Made by a program: the position numbers and the translations under genes. DNA of 64,000 nt from Micromonospora rifamycinica (GTDB lineage Bacteria; Actinomycetota; Actinomycetes; Mycobacteriales; Micromonosporaceae), in contig NZ_LT607752.1 in NCBI RefSeq assembly GCF_900090265.1, forward strand, positions 4,216,001 to 4,280,000. The letters run 5' to 3'. Positions 53,880 through 64,000 of the stretch are shown piece by piece. The notes below the pieces were generated by a model, which was not told the DNA's origin, did not search any database, and saw nothing but the letters and a program-made list of their open reading frames with translations. How positions within the stretch are numbered: the first letter of the stretch is position 1; each line of letters starts with the position of its first letter.

Positions 53880-55064
53880 TCAACCGACCCGACGCACCCG
53901 CGCGTCGAGATGTTCCCGGGCCGCCGGCGGCGTCGCGGCGGCGAACGACTCCAGGGCCGCCCGTGCCTCGTCCGACACCGTCGCCGGCACCACCACGTCC
54001 AGCGTGACCAGCAGGTCGCCGGCCTGGCCGTCCCGCCGGACCACACCCTTGCCCCGGGCCCGCAGCACCCGCCCGGACGGGGTGCCCGGCGGGACGCGCA
54101 GGGTCACCGCGCCGTCCAACGTGGGCACCCGCAGGTCGGTGCCGAGCACCGCCTCGGCGAAGGTGATCGGCACGACCAGGGTCAGGTCGTCGCCGGTACG
54201 CCCGAACAGCTCGTCCGGGCGGACCTTCACCTGGACGAACAGGTCACCCGCCGGCCCGCCGCGCTGGCCCGGCTCGCCCCGCCCGGCCAGCCGGATGCGC
54301 TGGCCGTCAGCCACCCCGGCGGGGAAGCGGACGTTCAGCGTGCGGGTCTTGGTGACCCCGCCGGTGCCCCGGCACTCGGGGCACTTCTCCTCGACGATCG
54401 TCCCGACGCCCTGGCAGTTGCGGCACGGCTCGGAGAAGCTGAACGACCCCTGGTCACGGGTGGTCACTCCGGCACCGTGGCAGACCGGGCAGGTGGTCGG
54501 CTGGGTACCCGGCTTGGCGCCGTTGCCGTGACAGGTGTCGCAGATCCCGGGTGCCCGCAGGCTCAACGGCAGGGTCACGCCCCGGACCGCGTCGCCGAAG
54601 TCGAGGGCGACCTCGGCCTCCACGTCCCGGCCCCGGGCCGGACCCCGCGCCCGCGACGCACCGGGGCCACCGGAACCGCCGGAGAAGATCGAGCTGAACA
54701 GGTCGGTGAAGCCGCCGCCGCCGAACCGGGTGTCCCCGCCACCGCCGCCGCCGAACAGGTCGGAGACGTCGAACGGGACGCCGCCGGGCTGACCCGCACC
54801 ACCCGCGCCCCGGCGGAACGCGCCCGAGCCGAACAGCGAGCGCATCTCGTCGTACTCGCGGCGTTTGGTGTCGTCGCCGAGCACCGCGTACGCCTCGGAG
54901 ACGCCCTTGAACCGCTCCTCGGCCTGCGGATCGCCGGGGTTGTGGTCCGGGTGCGACTCCCGCGCCAGCTTCCGGTACGACTTCTTGATCTCGTCAGAGG
55001 AGGCGGACTTCTCCACGCCCAACGTGGCGTAGAAGTCCTTCTCGATCCAGTCCTTGGAGCTCAC
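53880..55064 (-). CDS. dnaJ: chaperone DnaJ
   Basis: 394 residues from GTG. J-domain (about 8-75, HPD in ESHPDHNPGD), Gly/Phe-rich linker (GGGGGGDTRFGGGGF), zinc region with four CxxCxGxG repeats (CDTCHGNG, CPVCHGAG, CRNCQGVG, CPECRGTG) and the C-terminal substrate domains. It delivers substrates to DnaK and stimulates its ATPase. A strong hairpin separates it from grpE. Confidence 0.96.
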   Translation of the reverse strand: MSSKDWIEKDFYATLGVEKSASSDEIKKSYRKLARESHPDHNPGDPQAEERFKGVSEAYAVLGDDTKRREYDEMRSLFGSGAFRRGAGGAGQPGGVPFDVSDLFGGGGGGDTRFGGGGFTDLFSSIFSGGSGGPGASRARGPARGRDVEAEVALDFGDAVRGVTLPLSLRAPGICDTCHGNGAKPGTQPTTCPVCHGAGVTTRDQGSFSFSEPCRNCQGVGTIVEEKCPECRGTGGVTKTRTLNVRFPAGVADGQRIRLAGRGEPGQRGGPAGDLFVQVKVRPDELFGRTGDDLTLVVPITFAEAVLGTDLRVPTLDGAVTLRVPPGTPSGRVLRARGKGVVRRDGQAGDLLVTLDVVVPATVSDEARAALESFAAATPPAAREHLDARVRRVG

Positions 55065-55092
55065 CGGTCCACCCCCTTGAGTGAGATGTGGC

Positions 55093-55134
55093 CCGGTCGC
55101 CCCGCCCGCCGGGGACGGCGGGCGGGGCGACCGG
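55093..55134. terminator. hairpin between grpE and dnaJ
   Basis: A perfect 18-bp stem (left arm CCGGTCGCCCCGCCCGCC) with a GGGGAC loop sits in the 81-bp gap inside the operon. It may partly end transcription or protect the upstream mRNA, lowering dnaJ-hspR relative to dnaK-grpE (inference). Confidence 0.75.
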
Positions 55135-55145
55135 ATGGCCGTGCA

Positions 55146-55889
55146 CTATTCCGGGTCGGCGACCGCGACCATCGCCGGCCGCAGCAGCCGCTCGCCGAGC
55201 AGGTACCCCCGGCGCATCACCTGCACGCAGGTGGGCTCCTCGACGTCCGGTGAGGTCTGGTGCGCGACCGCCTCGTGCCGGGTGGGGTCGAACGGGTCGC
55301 CCTGTTCGCCGAAGGGCGTGAGGCCGAACTTGCCCAGCGCCGTGGTGAGCTGCTCGGCCACCGTGCCGAACGGCCCGACCAGGTCGCCGTGCTCCCGGGC
55401 CCGGTCCAGGTCGTCCAGGATCGGCAGCAGCGCCGCGAGTACCGAGCCGGTCGCCTGCTCCTGCACCACGCCCCGGTCGCGGTCCACCCGCTTGCGGTAG
55501 TTGGCGTACTCGGCCGACACCCGTTGCAGGTCCCGGGTCCGCTCGTCCAACTCGCCGCGGACGGCTTCCAACTCGGCGCCGAGCGGCGAGCCCGTCGCGC
55601 TGCCGTCGACCGGCTGGGCGGGGGCGTCCACCACCGGCGGGCCGGTCGGCGCCGGGTCGTCGAGCGTGGTCGCCTCGGCTTCGATCTCGTCGACCACCAC
55701 CTCGGCCTCCTCGACCAGCCCTTCGGCCGGGACGTCCGCCCCGGCGTCGGCGGCGGCGGGGGGGTCCTCGGTCCTACCGAGCTGGTGATCGTCCCGGATG
55801 ACGACCCGCGGCCCGTCGTCGGCGGGCGCGGAGCCACCCGGCGCCGGCCCGGAGGCGCCCGGGTCGGCGGCTCGTGGCTTCTCCGTCAT
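55146..55889 (-). CDS. grpE: nucleotide exchange factor GrpE
   Basis: 247 residues from ATG. Acidic, Pro/Ala-rich N-terminus of about 100 residues, a long coiled coil (LEAVRGELDERTRDLQRVSA), and the beta-domain with AVAHQTSPDVEEPTCVQVMR and GYLLGERLLRPAMVAVAD. Longer than E. coli GrpE because of the N-terminal extension, as is usual in actinobacteria. Promotes ADP release from DnaK. Confidence 0.95.
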   Translation of the reverse strand: MTEKPRAADPGASGPAPGGSAPADDGPRVVIRDDHQLGRTEDPPAAADAGADVPAEGLVEEAEVVVDEIEAEATTLDDPAPTGPPVVDAPAQPVDGSATGSPLGAELEAVRGELDERTRDLQRVSAEYANYRKRVDRDRGVVQEQATGSVLAALLPILDDLDRAREHGDLVGPFGTVAEQLTTALGKFGLTPFGEQGDPFDPTRHEAVAHQTSPDVEEPTCVQVMRRGYLLGERLLRPAMVAVADPE

Positions 55890-55928
55890 ACGACTACCTC
55901 GATCCCTGTGCGGTGCCGGTGCGGACCG

Positions 55929-57806
<1,878 letters not shown>

Positions 57807-57885
57807 CTTCGCTTCCTCGCTTCGTTACGGGTGGGCAGGTCGGAGGGCCTGCCCGGGAGGGTCGCCCGCAGCGACCGCACCACAA

Positions 57886-57906
57886 GTTGAGTGAACTTGA
57901 CTCAAT
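57886..57906. promoter_or_regulatory. HAIR operator upstream of dnaK
   Basis: GTTGAGT, 7 bp, ACTCAAT: 12 of 14 arm bases fit CTTGAGT-N7-ACTCAAG, 80 bp before the dnaK ATG. A further half-site-like AGTCGAGTTGAG lies at 57931-57942. This gives HspR autoregulation through the operon. Confidence 0.92.
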
Positions 57907-58014
57907 AGTGCCACGGGATCGCCAAAGCGCAAGTCGAGTTGAGCCGACCCGACGCAACCTGTCCGTTACTACCCTCCGGTTGTCTCTGTTGCCTCGGTCG
58001 GGCACGCTTTAGCG

Positions 58015-59868
58015 GTGACGACGCACGGCGATCCCGCCACCCGGTCCGGTGCGCCCACCGTCGCCGCCCGCACCGGGCCGCCGGAGATCGACGAGACGCC
58101 GACCGGACCCACCGGGGACGGCCTGCCCGCCGCCCTCACCGGCCTGCGGGCCGCGATCGACGCGACCCGGTTCCCGCTGGCGCTGCCCTCGGCCGAACCG
58201 GCCCGGCACACCGCCCGTGCGCTGACCGACCAGCTCGACGACTACCTGCTGCCCCGGCTCGCCCGGCTCGACGCCCCGCTGCTGGTGGTCGTCGGCGGCT
58301 CCACCGGTGCCGGCAAGTCGACCCTGGTCAACAGCCTGGTGCAGGCCCGGGTGAGCGCCGCCGGCGTACTCCGCCCCACCACCCGCTCCCCGGTGCTGGT
58401 CTGCAACCCGGCCGACTCCGCCTGGTTCCGCCAGGGTGAGCTGCTGCCCGGCCTCACCCGGACCAACGAGCCCAGCGAGGACCCGGGCACGCTGCACCTG
58501 GTCACCGCCCCCGCGCTCGCACCGGGGCTGGCCTTCCTCGACGCCCCCGACATCGACTCGGTGGTCGACGCCAACCGGGCCCTCGCCGGCCAGCTCCTCG
58601 CCGCCGCCGACCTCTGGCTCTTCGTCACCACCGCCGCCCGGTACGCCGACGCCGTCCCGTGGGAGCTGCTGCGCACCGCCCGCTCCCGGGGGGCCGCGAT
58701 CGCCATGGTGCTCGACCGGGTGCCCCCCGAGGCCGCCGACGAGATCGCCGCCCACCTGTCCGAGATGCTCGCCGCCCAGGAGCTGGGCGCGGCGCCGCTG
58801 TTCGTGCTGCCGGAGACCTGGGTCGACGGCCAGGGCCTGCTGCCCGACCGGGTCACCGCGCCCCTGGGCGCCTGGTTCGCCCGGCTCGCCGCCGACGCCG
58901 ACGCCCGCGCCGCCGTGGTCCGGCAGACCCTGGACGGCGCGCTCGCCTCGCTGCACCCGACCGTGGAGGCGCTCGCCGACGCGGCCGACGAGCAGGTGGC
59001 CGCCGCCGACGCGCTCGACGATCGGGTCCGGGCCGCCTACCAGGGGGCGCACCGCACGGTGGCCGAGGGGCTGAAGGACGGCCGGCTGCTCCGCGGCGAG
59101 GTGCTCGCCCGCTGGCAGGAGTTCGTCGGCACCGGGGAGTTCTTCCGGACGCTGGAGGCCCGGATCGGCCGGCTGCGCGACCGGCTCGTCGCCGCCGTCA
59201 CCGGCCGGCCCGCCACCCCCGCGACCGAGCTGCGCCACGCCATCGAGTCGCAGCTGGTCACCCTGCTGCGCGGGGTCGCCGCCGAGGCGGCGGAACACAC
59301 CTACACCGCCTGGAAGGCCCACCCGGCCGGGGCCGCACTGCTCGACCCGCCGCTGGCGCACGCCGGGGCCGACCTGCCCGAACGGGCCGAGCGGCTGGTC
59401 CGGGACTGGCAGCGCGCGGTGTTGGAGCTGGTTCGGGAGGAGGGCGGCGACCGGCGGTTCGTGGCCCGGACGGCCGCGTACGCGGTCAACGCCACCGGGC
59501 TGGCCGTGATGATCGCCGTCTTCGCCTCCACCGCGTTCATCCCGACCGGGCTGGAGGTGGCCACCGGGGCGGGCACCACCGTCGCCGCGCAGGCCGTACT
59601 CCAGGCGATCTTCGGTGACCAGGCGGTGCGTACCCTCGCCGCGAAGGCCCGGGGCGACCTGCTGGAGCGGGTCCGCGCGCTGCTCGACGAGGAGGCGGCC
59701 CGTTACCTGACCCGCACCGACGCGGCCCGGCCCGGCGCGCAGGACGCCGCCGGGCTGCGCCGGGCCGCCGGCCGGGTCGAGGTGGCCCGGCACCACAGCG
59801 GCCTCGCGGACCCGTCCGGCCAGGCCCTGCCGACACCGACCCCGACCTCCGAGGACGGCATCCGTTGA
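58015..59868 (+). CDS. dynamin/YfjP-like GTPase, first of a pair
   Basis: 617 residues from GTG, divergent from dnaK. P-loop GGSTGAGKST (94-103, Lys101), switch element LDAPDIDSV (G3-like) and MVLDRVP (G4 position, not a clean NKxD). A long helical region follows, with a probable membrane hairpin near 487-520 (VNATGLAVMIAVFASTAFIP, then TGAGTTVAAQAVLQAIFG). The layout suits a membrane-remodelling dynamin-like protein. The next gene, a second GTPase, overlaps by 4 bp, and such proteins usually work as pairs. Confidence 0.82.
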   Translation: MTTHGDPATRSGAPTVAARTGPPEIDETPTGPTGDGLPAALTGLRAAIDATRFPLALPSAEPARHTARALTDQLDDYLLPRLARLDAPLLVVVGGSTGAGKSTLVNSLVQARVSAAGVLRPTTRSPVLVCNPADSAWFRQGELLPGLTRTNEPSEDPGTLHLVTAPALAPGLAFLDAPDIDSVVDANRALAGQLLAAADLWLFVTTAARYADAVPWELLRTARSRGAAIAMVLDRVPPEAADEIAAHLSEMLAAQELGAAPLFVLPETWVDGQGLLPDRVTAPLGAWFARLAADADARAAVVRQTLDGALASLHPTVEALADAADEQVAAADALDDRVRAAYQGAHRTVAEGLKDGRLLRGEVLARWQEFVGTGEFFRTLEARIGRLRDRLVAAVTGRPATPATELRHAIESQLVTLLRGVAAEAAEHTYTAWKAHPAGAALLDPPLAHAGADLPERAERLVRDWQRAVLELVREEGGDRRFVARTAAYAVNATGLAVMIAVFASTAFIPTGLEVATGAGTTVAAQAVLQAIFGDQAVRTLAAKARGDLLERVRALLDEEAARYLTRTDAARPGAQDAAGLRRAAGRVEVARHHSGLADPSGQALPTPTPTSEDGIR

Positions 59869-61547
59869 CCAACATCGTCGGCCGGATGCGCGGGGCGCTC
59901 CGGGGTGACCGCCGCGTCGACGCCGATGCCCTGGTGACCCGCCTGGACGCCGTCCGCCGGTTCCTCGACGCGGTCGACGGCGAGGTGCCCGACACCCAGT
60001 TGGTGGGTGCACACACCCTGGTCGAACGGGCCGGCACCCGGTTGTCGCTGTCCCGGGACCACACCGTGGTGGCGTTGGCCGGCGCGACCGGCAGCGGCAA
60101 GTCCAGCCTGTTCAACGCCCTGGCCGGGATGGATCTCTCCCCGGTCGGGGTGCGCCGCCCCACCACCGGTGTCGCGCACGCCTGCGTCTGGGGGCCGCTG
60201 GACGGCGGCAACCGGCTGCTCGACTGGGTCGGCGTGCTGCCCCGGCACCGGTTCGTCCGGGAGAGCGCACTGGACGGCGACGACGAGTCCGCCCTGCACG
60301 GGCTGATCCTGCTCGACCTGCCCGACTTCGACTCGGTGCAGCGGTCCCACCGGCTGGAGGTGGACCGGCTGCTCGGCCTGGTCGACCTGGTGGTCTGGGT
60401 GGTCGACCCGCAGAAGTACGCCGACCGGGTGGTCCACACGAGTTACCTGCGCGAGTTCCACCGGCACCGGGAGGTGACCGTGGTGGTGCTCAACCAGGCC
60501 GACCGGTTGCCCCCGGCCGAGCTGCCCCGGGTGCTGGCCGACCTGCGCCGGCTGCTCGACGTCGACGGGCTCGACGGGGTGCCGCTGCTGGCCACCACGG
60601 CGGTCGAGCCCGCCGGGATGACCGGGCTGCGGGAGGCGCTGGAACGGGCGGTGTCGGACCGGCAGGCCGCGCTGCGCCGGCTCTCCGGTGACGCCGACGC
60701 GGTGGTGGCCACGCTGGGCGAACTCGTCGCCGTCGAGGCCCCGGGGCACGTCCCGGACGCCGCGACGGTCCGGGTCCTGGACCGCGCGCTGGCCGACGCG
60801 GCAGGGGTGCCGACGGTGGCAGGCGCGGTCGAGGGGGCGTACCGGCACCGGGCCGGTGGTGCCACCGGCTGGCCGCTGGTACGCGGGTGGCGCAGGCTGC
60901 GTCCCGACCCGCTGCGCCGGCTGCACCTGCCCGGCCCGGAGACCGACCCGCAGCGACCGGCGGAGCCCCTGCTCGCGGCGACCTCGGTGCCCGACCCGAC
61001 GGCCGCCCAGCAGTCCGCTCTCGGGTTGGCCATCCGCGCGGTCGCCGACCGGTCCGGCGAGCGGCTGCCGGCCCCGTGGCCGGTCGCGGTGACCGCCGCC
61101 GCCCGGTCGAGGCTGGCCGACCTGCCGGACGCGCTGGACGGGGCGGTCGCCGGCACCGACCTGGGCATGGACCGCCGGCCGGCCTGGTGGCGGCTGGTGG
61201 GTGCGCTCCAGTGGCTGGTCACCCTCGCCGCCGTGGCCGGGCTGGGCTGGCTGGTGCTCGGCTACGCGCTGCGCGCCCTCGGGCTGCCGGCCCTGGAGTA
61301 CCCCCGGGTGGGCGACGCCCCGCTGCCCACCGTGCTGCTCCTCGGGGGCCTGCTCGCCGGCCTGCTGCTGGCCGCGGTGACCCGACCGGTGGTCCGCTGG
61401 GCGGCCCGGCGGGCCCGGCGGCGGGCCGAGCAGCGGCTCACCGACGAGGTCGCCCGGGTCGGCGCGGAGTACGTCCTCGTTCCGGTCCGGGCCATCCTCG
61501 ACCGGTACGCCCTCGCCCGCCAGGCCTGGGAGGAAGCCGCCCGGTGA
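59865..61547 (+). CDS. dynamin/YfjP-like GTPase, second of a pair
   Basis: 560 residues from TTG overlapping the first gene's TGA. GTPase motifs are cleaner here: GATGSGKSS (73-81, Lys79), RRPTTGVAHA, LLDLPDFDS (G3) and VVVLNQADRL (G4). Two C-terminal transmembrane segments (about 440-465 and 480-505) anchor it. A GTPase at the front and membrane helices at the back support a membrane-bound heteromer with its partner. Function unproven. Confidence 0.83.
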   Translation: MTNIVGRMRGALRGDRRVDADALVTRLDAVRRFLDAVDGEVPDTQLVGAHTLVERAGTRLSLSRDHTVVALAGATGSGKSSLFNALAGMDLSPVGVRRPTTGVAHACVWGPLDGGNRLLDWVGVLPRHRFVRESALDGDDESALHGLILLDLPDFDSVQRSHRLEVDRLLGLVDLVVWVVDPQKYADRVVHTSYLREFHRHREVTVVVLNQADRLPPAELPRVLADLRRLLDVDGLDGVPLLATTAVEPAGMTGLREALERAVSDRQAALRRLSGDADAVVATLGELVAVEAPGHVPDAATVRVLDRALADAAGVPTVAGAVEGAYRHRAGGATGWPLVRGWRRLRPDPLRRLHLPGPETDPQRPAEPLLAATSVPDPTAAQQSALGLAIRAVADRSGERLPAPWPVAVTAAARSRLADLPDALDGAVAGTDLGMDRRPAWWRLVGALQWLVTLAAVAGLGWLVLGYALRALGLPALEYPRVGDAPLPTVLLLGGLLAGLLLAAVTRPVVRWAARRARRRAEQRLTDEVARVGAEYVLVPVRAILDRYALARQAWEEAAR

Positions 61548-61668
61548 CCGGCCTGCGGCCGGGCGTGGGCCGCCGGGTACCGCCCGCCGGTGACCGCCCG
61601 GCCGATCGCCACCGAACGCCACCGTCGGCACGGGTGTCCGGGGCGGCACGGCGGCGTAGGGTCGTGCC

Positions 61669-62895
61669 ATGGCCACGCCACAGACCCCCTACGACGCGGT
61701 GCTCTCCGCGGCCCGCGACGTGACCAGGCTGGACTGCGCGCTCGACGCCGAGATGCTCGGCACGGCGCTGCTGGGCAGCGTCTACGCGATCGCCGAGACC
61801 GACCGGGAGACGGCGGTCCGGGACTTCGTCTCCGGTTTCCTCGCCGCCACCTCCCGCCGCCGCACGGCCGCCGCCACCACCATCCGCCAGGTCTTCGCCG
61901 CGCTGGTCCCCGATGCCGAGGGCGCGGCGAAGGTCCGCCCCGGTGCGCAGGCCCCGGCCTGGGCCGGTCAGCTCGGCCGGGTCCACCTCACCGGCACCTG
62001 GGCGTACGGCGACGTGTACGGCGACCAGACCTCCTACCTGGCCACCTTCGCCTACGACGACGCGACGGGCGGCCCGGAGCACGCCCTGGTCGCGCTGGTC
62101 GACCACAACATCGGCATCGCCAAGGACGTCTTCGTCGGCGGGCCGGCCGAGCGGATCCTGGAGCAGGTCCGGCAGATGTGCGCCGACGACGACCTGACCT
62201 GGTTCCGCGAGGAGGACCCGGCCCGGATGCACGGCGAGGTGGGCCGCCATCTGGCGATCACCGACGACCTCGGCGACCTGCCCGCCGAGGGGTCGCTCGC
62301 CACCGACCGGGCGCTGGTCGGGGCGCGGTTGGCGGTCCTGCCGGAGGCGAGCCCCGACACCACCGGCTGGCCCGCGGAGCCGCTCGACACCGACGAGCGC
62401 ACCGCGCTGGTCCGCGCCTTCCTGGCCTCTCCCGCGGCGGCCCGGCACGGGCTGAACACCCTCGACAGCGACGCCGAACTGGCCTCGCTGCACTTCTGCC
62501 TGGGGTTGCTCTTCGACCACTCGGCGAGCTTCCCGGACGCCGACCCGCTGCGGTGGAGCCCGGCGGTGGCCGGGCTGTTCCTGCTCGACTGGGTGCACCG
62601 GCGGGCCGTGCTGGACATGGACGACGCAGCGCTGCTGCCCCGGGTGCTGCGTGCCTGGGCGGCGTTCGCGGCCCGGCGACGGGGGTTGCCCGAGCGGGCC
62701 GGCATCCAGACCGACGAGGCGATCGAGGAGCTGGTGCCGGAGTTCGCCCGGCTCTACTCGACCGGTGAGCGGCGCAGCCCGGCGACGGCGGCGGTGGCCC
62801 AGTTGATGGCCGACGGGGTGGACCCGGACGACCCGGTGGCCCTGGACGCCTGGATCGAGGCCAACCGGCAACGCCTCGGCGACGACACCCCCTGA
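61669..62895 (+). CDS. conserved actinobacterial protein of unknown function
   Basis: 408 residues from ATG. Soluble, no signal. Notable motifs: DAEMLGTALLGSVYAIAETD, SYLATFAYDDATGGPEHALV and LVDHNIGIAKDVFVGGPAER, with conserved-looking acidic residues. It is a full-length, compositionally normal gene 121 bp after the GTPase pair, possibly cotranscribed. No family can be named. Confidence 0.78.
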   Translation: MATPQTPYDAVLSAARDVTRLDCALDAEMLGTALLGSVYAIAETDRETAVRDFVSGFLAATSRRRTAAATTIRQVFAALVPDAEGAAKVRPGAQAPAWAGQLGRVHLTGTWAYGDVYGDQTSYLATFAYDDATGGPEHALVALVDHNIGIAKDVFVGGPAERILEQVRQMCADDDLTWFREEDPARMHGEVGRHLAITDDLGDLPAEGSLATDRALVGARLAVLPEASPDTTGWPAEPLDTDERTALVRAFLASPAAARHGLNTLDSDAELASLHFCLGLLFDHSASFPDADPLRWSPAVAGLFLLDWVHRRAVLDMDDAALLPRVLRAWAAFAARRRGLPERAGIQTDEAIEELVPEFARLYSTGERRSPATAAVAQLMADGVDPDDPVALDAWIEANRQRLGDDTP

Positions 62896-62990
62896 GCACC
62901 CGACGACACCCGTGCACCCGACGACACCCGCGCGCCCGGTGACGCCCGGGGCCTGACGGCGCGCTGCGTGTCCCGTGGCCCCTGACCGGT

Positions 62991-63902
62991 CTACGGCTCG
63001 ACCAGGGCCAGCCGGCCGGGGGCGACGTCGAGGCGGATCCGCTGGCCCCAGCGCAGCGTCAGCCGGTCGGCCTCCAGCCCGTCGGCGAAGGCCACCAGGC
63101 CGTCGGACTCGGCGGTCAGCTCCAGCGCGCCGGTGCCGTCGAGGCGGCCGGCGACCAGGTCGGCGCCGGTGACCGGGGAGGGCCACGCCTCCCGGACGAA
63201 CCAGCACAGGGCCGCCTCCTGCGGGGCGGGCAGCGCCGGGCCGGTCGGTCGGCCCCGGGCGATCGAGGCGCACCAGCCGGTGGCCCCGGTGCCGGTGCCG
63301 ACGACCACCCCGGAGGAGGACTGCCGTTCCCTGCGGGGTCGGCCGTCCCCGGTCACGTCGAGCAGGTAGCGGGCCGACTGGTGGGAGGGGTGTCCGACGT
63401 ACACCTCGTTGAGGCCGACCAGCTCCTGCCCGTCGTCGAGGGTGGCCCGGACCATGACCCGGTGGCGCAGCGGCGCGGTGCCGGCGACCACCGCCGGGAG
63501 CAGGGCGGCCACCTGGTCGCCGGTGCACCGGACCAGCACCCCGGCGTTGCGGCCCGGCTCCGGGTCGACGCCGACGACGGGCTGCCCGCCGAGGTACTTC
63601 GCCACGTTGGCGACCAGGCCGTCCGGGCCGACGGCGACGACCACGTCCTCCGGGCCGAACAGGAACCGGGGCAGGTCGTCCCGGTCCACCGTGCCGCGTC
63701 GCCATTCGGCGGGGACGGCGGCCGCGACGGCGGTCAGCGCCGCCTGGAGGGCCTCGTGCCGGTCGATCACCTCGGCCAGGTCCCGCCCCCGGGCGCGCAG
63801 GTACCACTGGGCCGCCGCCCGGGTGCCGTGCCGGGCGAGCAGGTCGTCCAGCTCGCTGGCGCGGCGGACCACCACCACCCGGGGGGGCAGACTGCCGCTC
63901 AC
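62991..63902 (-). CDS. NAD-kinase-like protein
   Basis: 303 residues from GTG overlapping the upstream TGA. NAD-kinase fold elements: VVAVGPDGLVANVAKYLGGQ replaces the GGDGT loop (GPDGL), then GVDPEPGRNAGVLV, and SSGVVVGTGTGATGW, close to the conserved GSTAY-type loop. The altered first loop suggests changed substrate or activity. The N-terminal region (ELDDLLARHGTRAAAQWYLR) is an extension. Adjacent SPFH-like gene and overlap suggest they function together. Confidence 0.75.
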   Translation of the reverse strand: MSGSLPPRVVVVRRASELDDLLARHGTRAAAQWYLRARGRDLAEVIDRHEALQAALTAVAAAVPAEWRRGTVDRDDLPRFLFGPEDVVVAVGPDGLVANVAKYLGGQPVVGVDPEPGRNAGVLVRCTGDQVAALLPAVVAGTAPLRHRVMVRATLDDGQELVGLNEVYVGHPSHQSARYLLDVTGDGRPRRERQSSSGVVVGTGTGATGWCASIARGRPTGPALPAPQEAALCWFVREAWPSPVTGADLVAGRLDGTGALELTAESDGLVAFADGLEADRLTLRWGQRIRLDVAPGRLALVEP

Positions 63903-64000
63903 CGGTCACCTGTCGAGCCCGGCCCGGTGAGCCGGCCGAGCAGGTCGGCCAGCAGGTCCGGGGTGACGGTGAGCTGGCCGATCTGCGGGAGCTGACCGGC
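63899..64000 (-). CDS. C-terminal end of a gene, probably an SPFH/band-7 protein (truncated by window)
   Basis: Only the last 33 codons are visible: AGQLPQIGQLTVTPDLLADL followed by LGRLTGPGSTGDR and TGA. The stop overlaps the next GTG. SPFH-domain genes commonly precede this NAD-kinase-like family in actinobacteria, and the QLTVTPDLLADLL ending fits, but the fragment is too short to be sure. Confidence 0.45.
   Translation of the reverse strand, partial: AGQLPQIGQLTVTPDLLADLLGRLTGPGSTGDR

Noticed and set aside
61438..63909. 823-codon frame on the minus strand, Arg/Pro/Gly-rich
   Set aside because: Overlaps three real genes, lacks domains, and has typical shadow composition.

Overview
The window is a 64 kb piece of a very GC-rich actinobacterial chromosome. 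Codon use, GTG starts, ATGA/GTGA gene overlaps, leaderless-looking starts, HspR/HAIR heat-shock control and the families present point to Micromonosporaceae, most likely Micromonospora or a close relative. That assignment is inference from content; no rRNA or other marker gene is present. Several neighbours (purA, DUF3151, fba, DedA, pyrE, clpB, hspR-dnaJ-grpE-dnaK) are loosely clustered in mycobacteria too, so this is mostly core chromosome with accessory insertions. I recognise no tRNA, rRNA, CRISPR array, transposase or integrase.

Layout. 1-4.2 kb: a fatty-acid set, fadA2-type thiolase divergent from fabG4 and a MaoC hydratase (htdX type), with a perfect palindrome between. 4.3-8.4 kb: a tightly coupled four-gene operon of Nudix/NrtR-like protein, J-domain plus degenerate kinase, vWA protein and a divergent PurA paralogue. 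This is the best candidate for an uncharacterised system. 8.5-14.7 kb: DedA, TetR, SCP2, acyl-CoA dehydrogenase, acyl-CoA ligase and a secreted serine hydrolase. 14.7-19.9 kb: purD, an AbiEi/DUF559 protein, true purA and a diacylglycerol-kinase-like protein. 20-22.5 kb: a Pro-rich ParA/MinD-like ATPase whose coding sequence carries a long palindromic element. 22.5-26.6 kb: DUF3151, a LOG-like protein, fba and small proteins. 26.7-34.1 kb: a Hen1-Pnkp RNA-repair operon between two paralogous LPxTG surface proteins. 34.2-40.2 kb: DedA, ArsR, pyrE, an SDR and membrane proteins. 40.2-45.5 kb: a membrane-stress-like cluster (spermidine-synthase-like, DUF350, DUF4247, DUF2617, DUF4178) broken by a 59-bp tandem array. 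46-48.7 kb: clpB with a HAIR operator. 48.7-53.2 kb: small genes, a short GntR regulator and a KhtT/KhtU-like K+/H+ antiporter pair. 53.4-57.8 kb: dnaK-grpE-dnaJ-hspR. 58-64 kb: two dynamin/YfjP-like GTPases, a conserved unknown, an NAD-kinase-like protein and the tail of a probable SPFH protein.

How the genes work together. HspR made at the end of the dnaK operon probably represses both dnaK and clpB through the HAIR sites seen upstream of each. Hen1 and Pnkp together heal, protect and seal cut RNA. PurD, PurA and PyrE are dispersed nucleotide-biosynthesis genes. The fatty-acid genes at 0.3-4.2 and 9.1-13.2 kb each have a palindrome in the divergent promoter region, suggesting TetR-type control.

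Intergenic DNA is rich in repeats: a dispersed hairpin family with arms near GATCAAGAGGTTTACGTC, a second hairpin family starting GATCTTGG, a 59-bp tandem array, a 9-bp G-rich array and several 21-30 bp tandem repeats.
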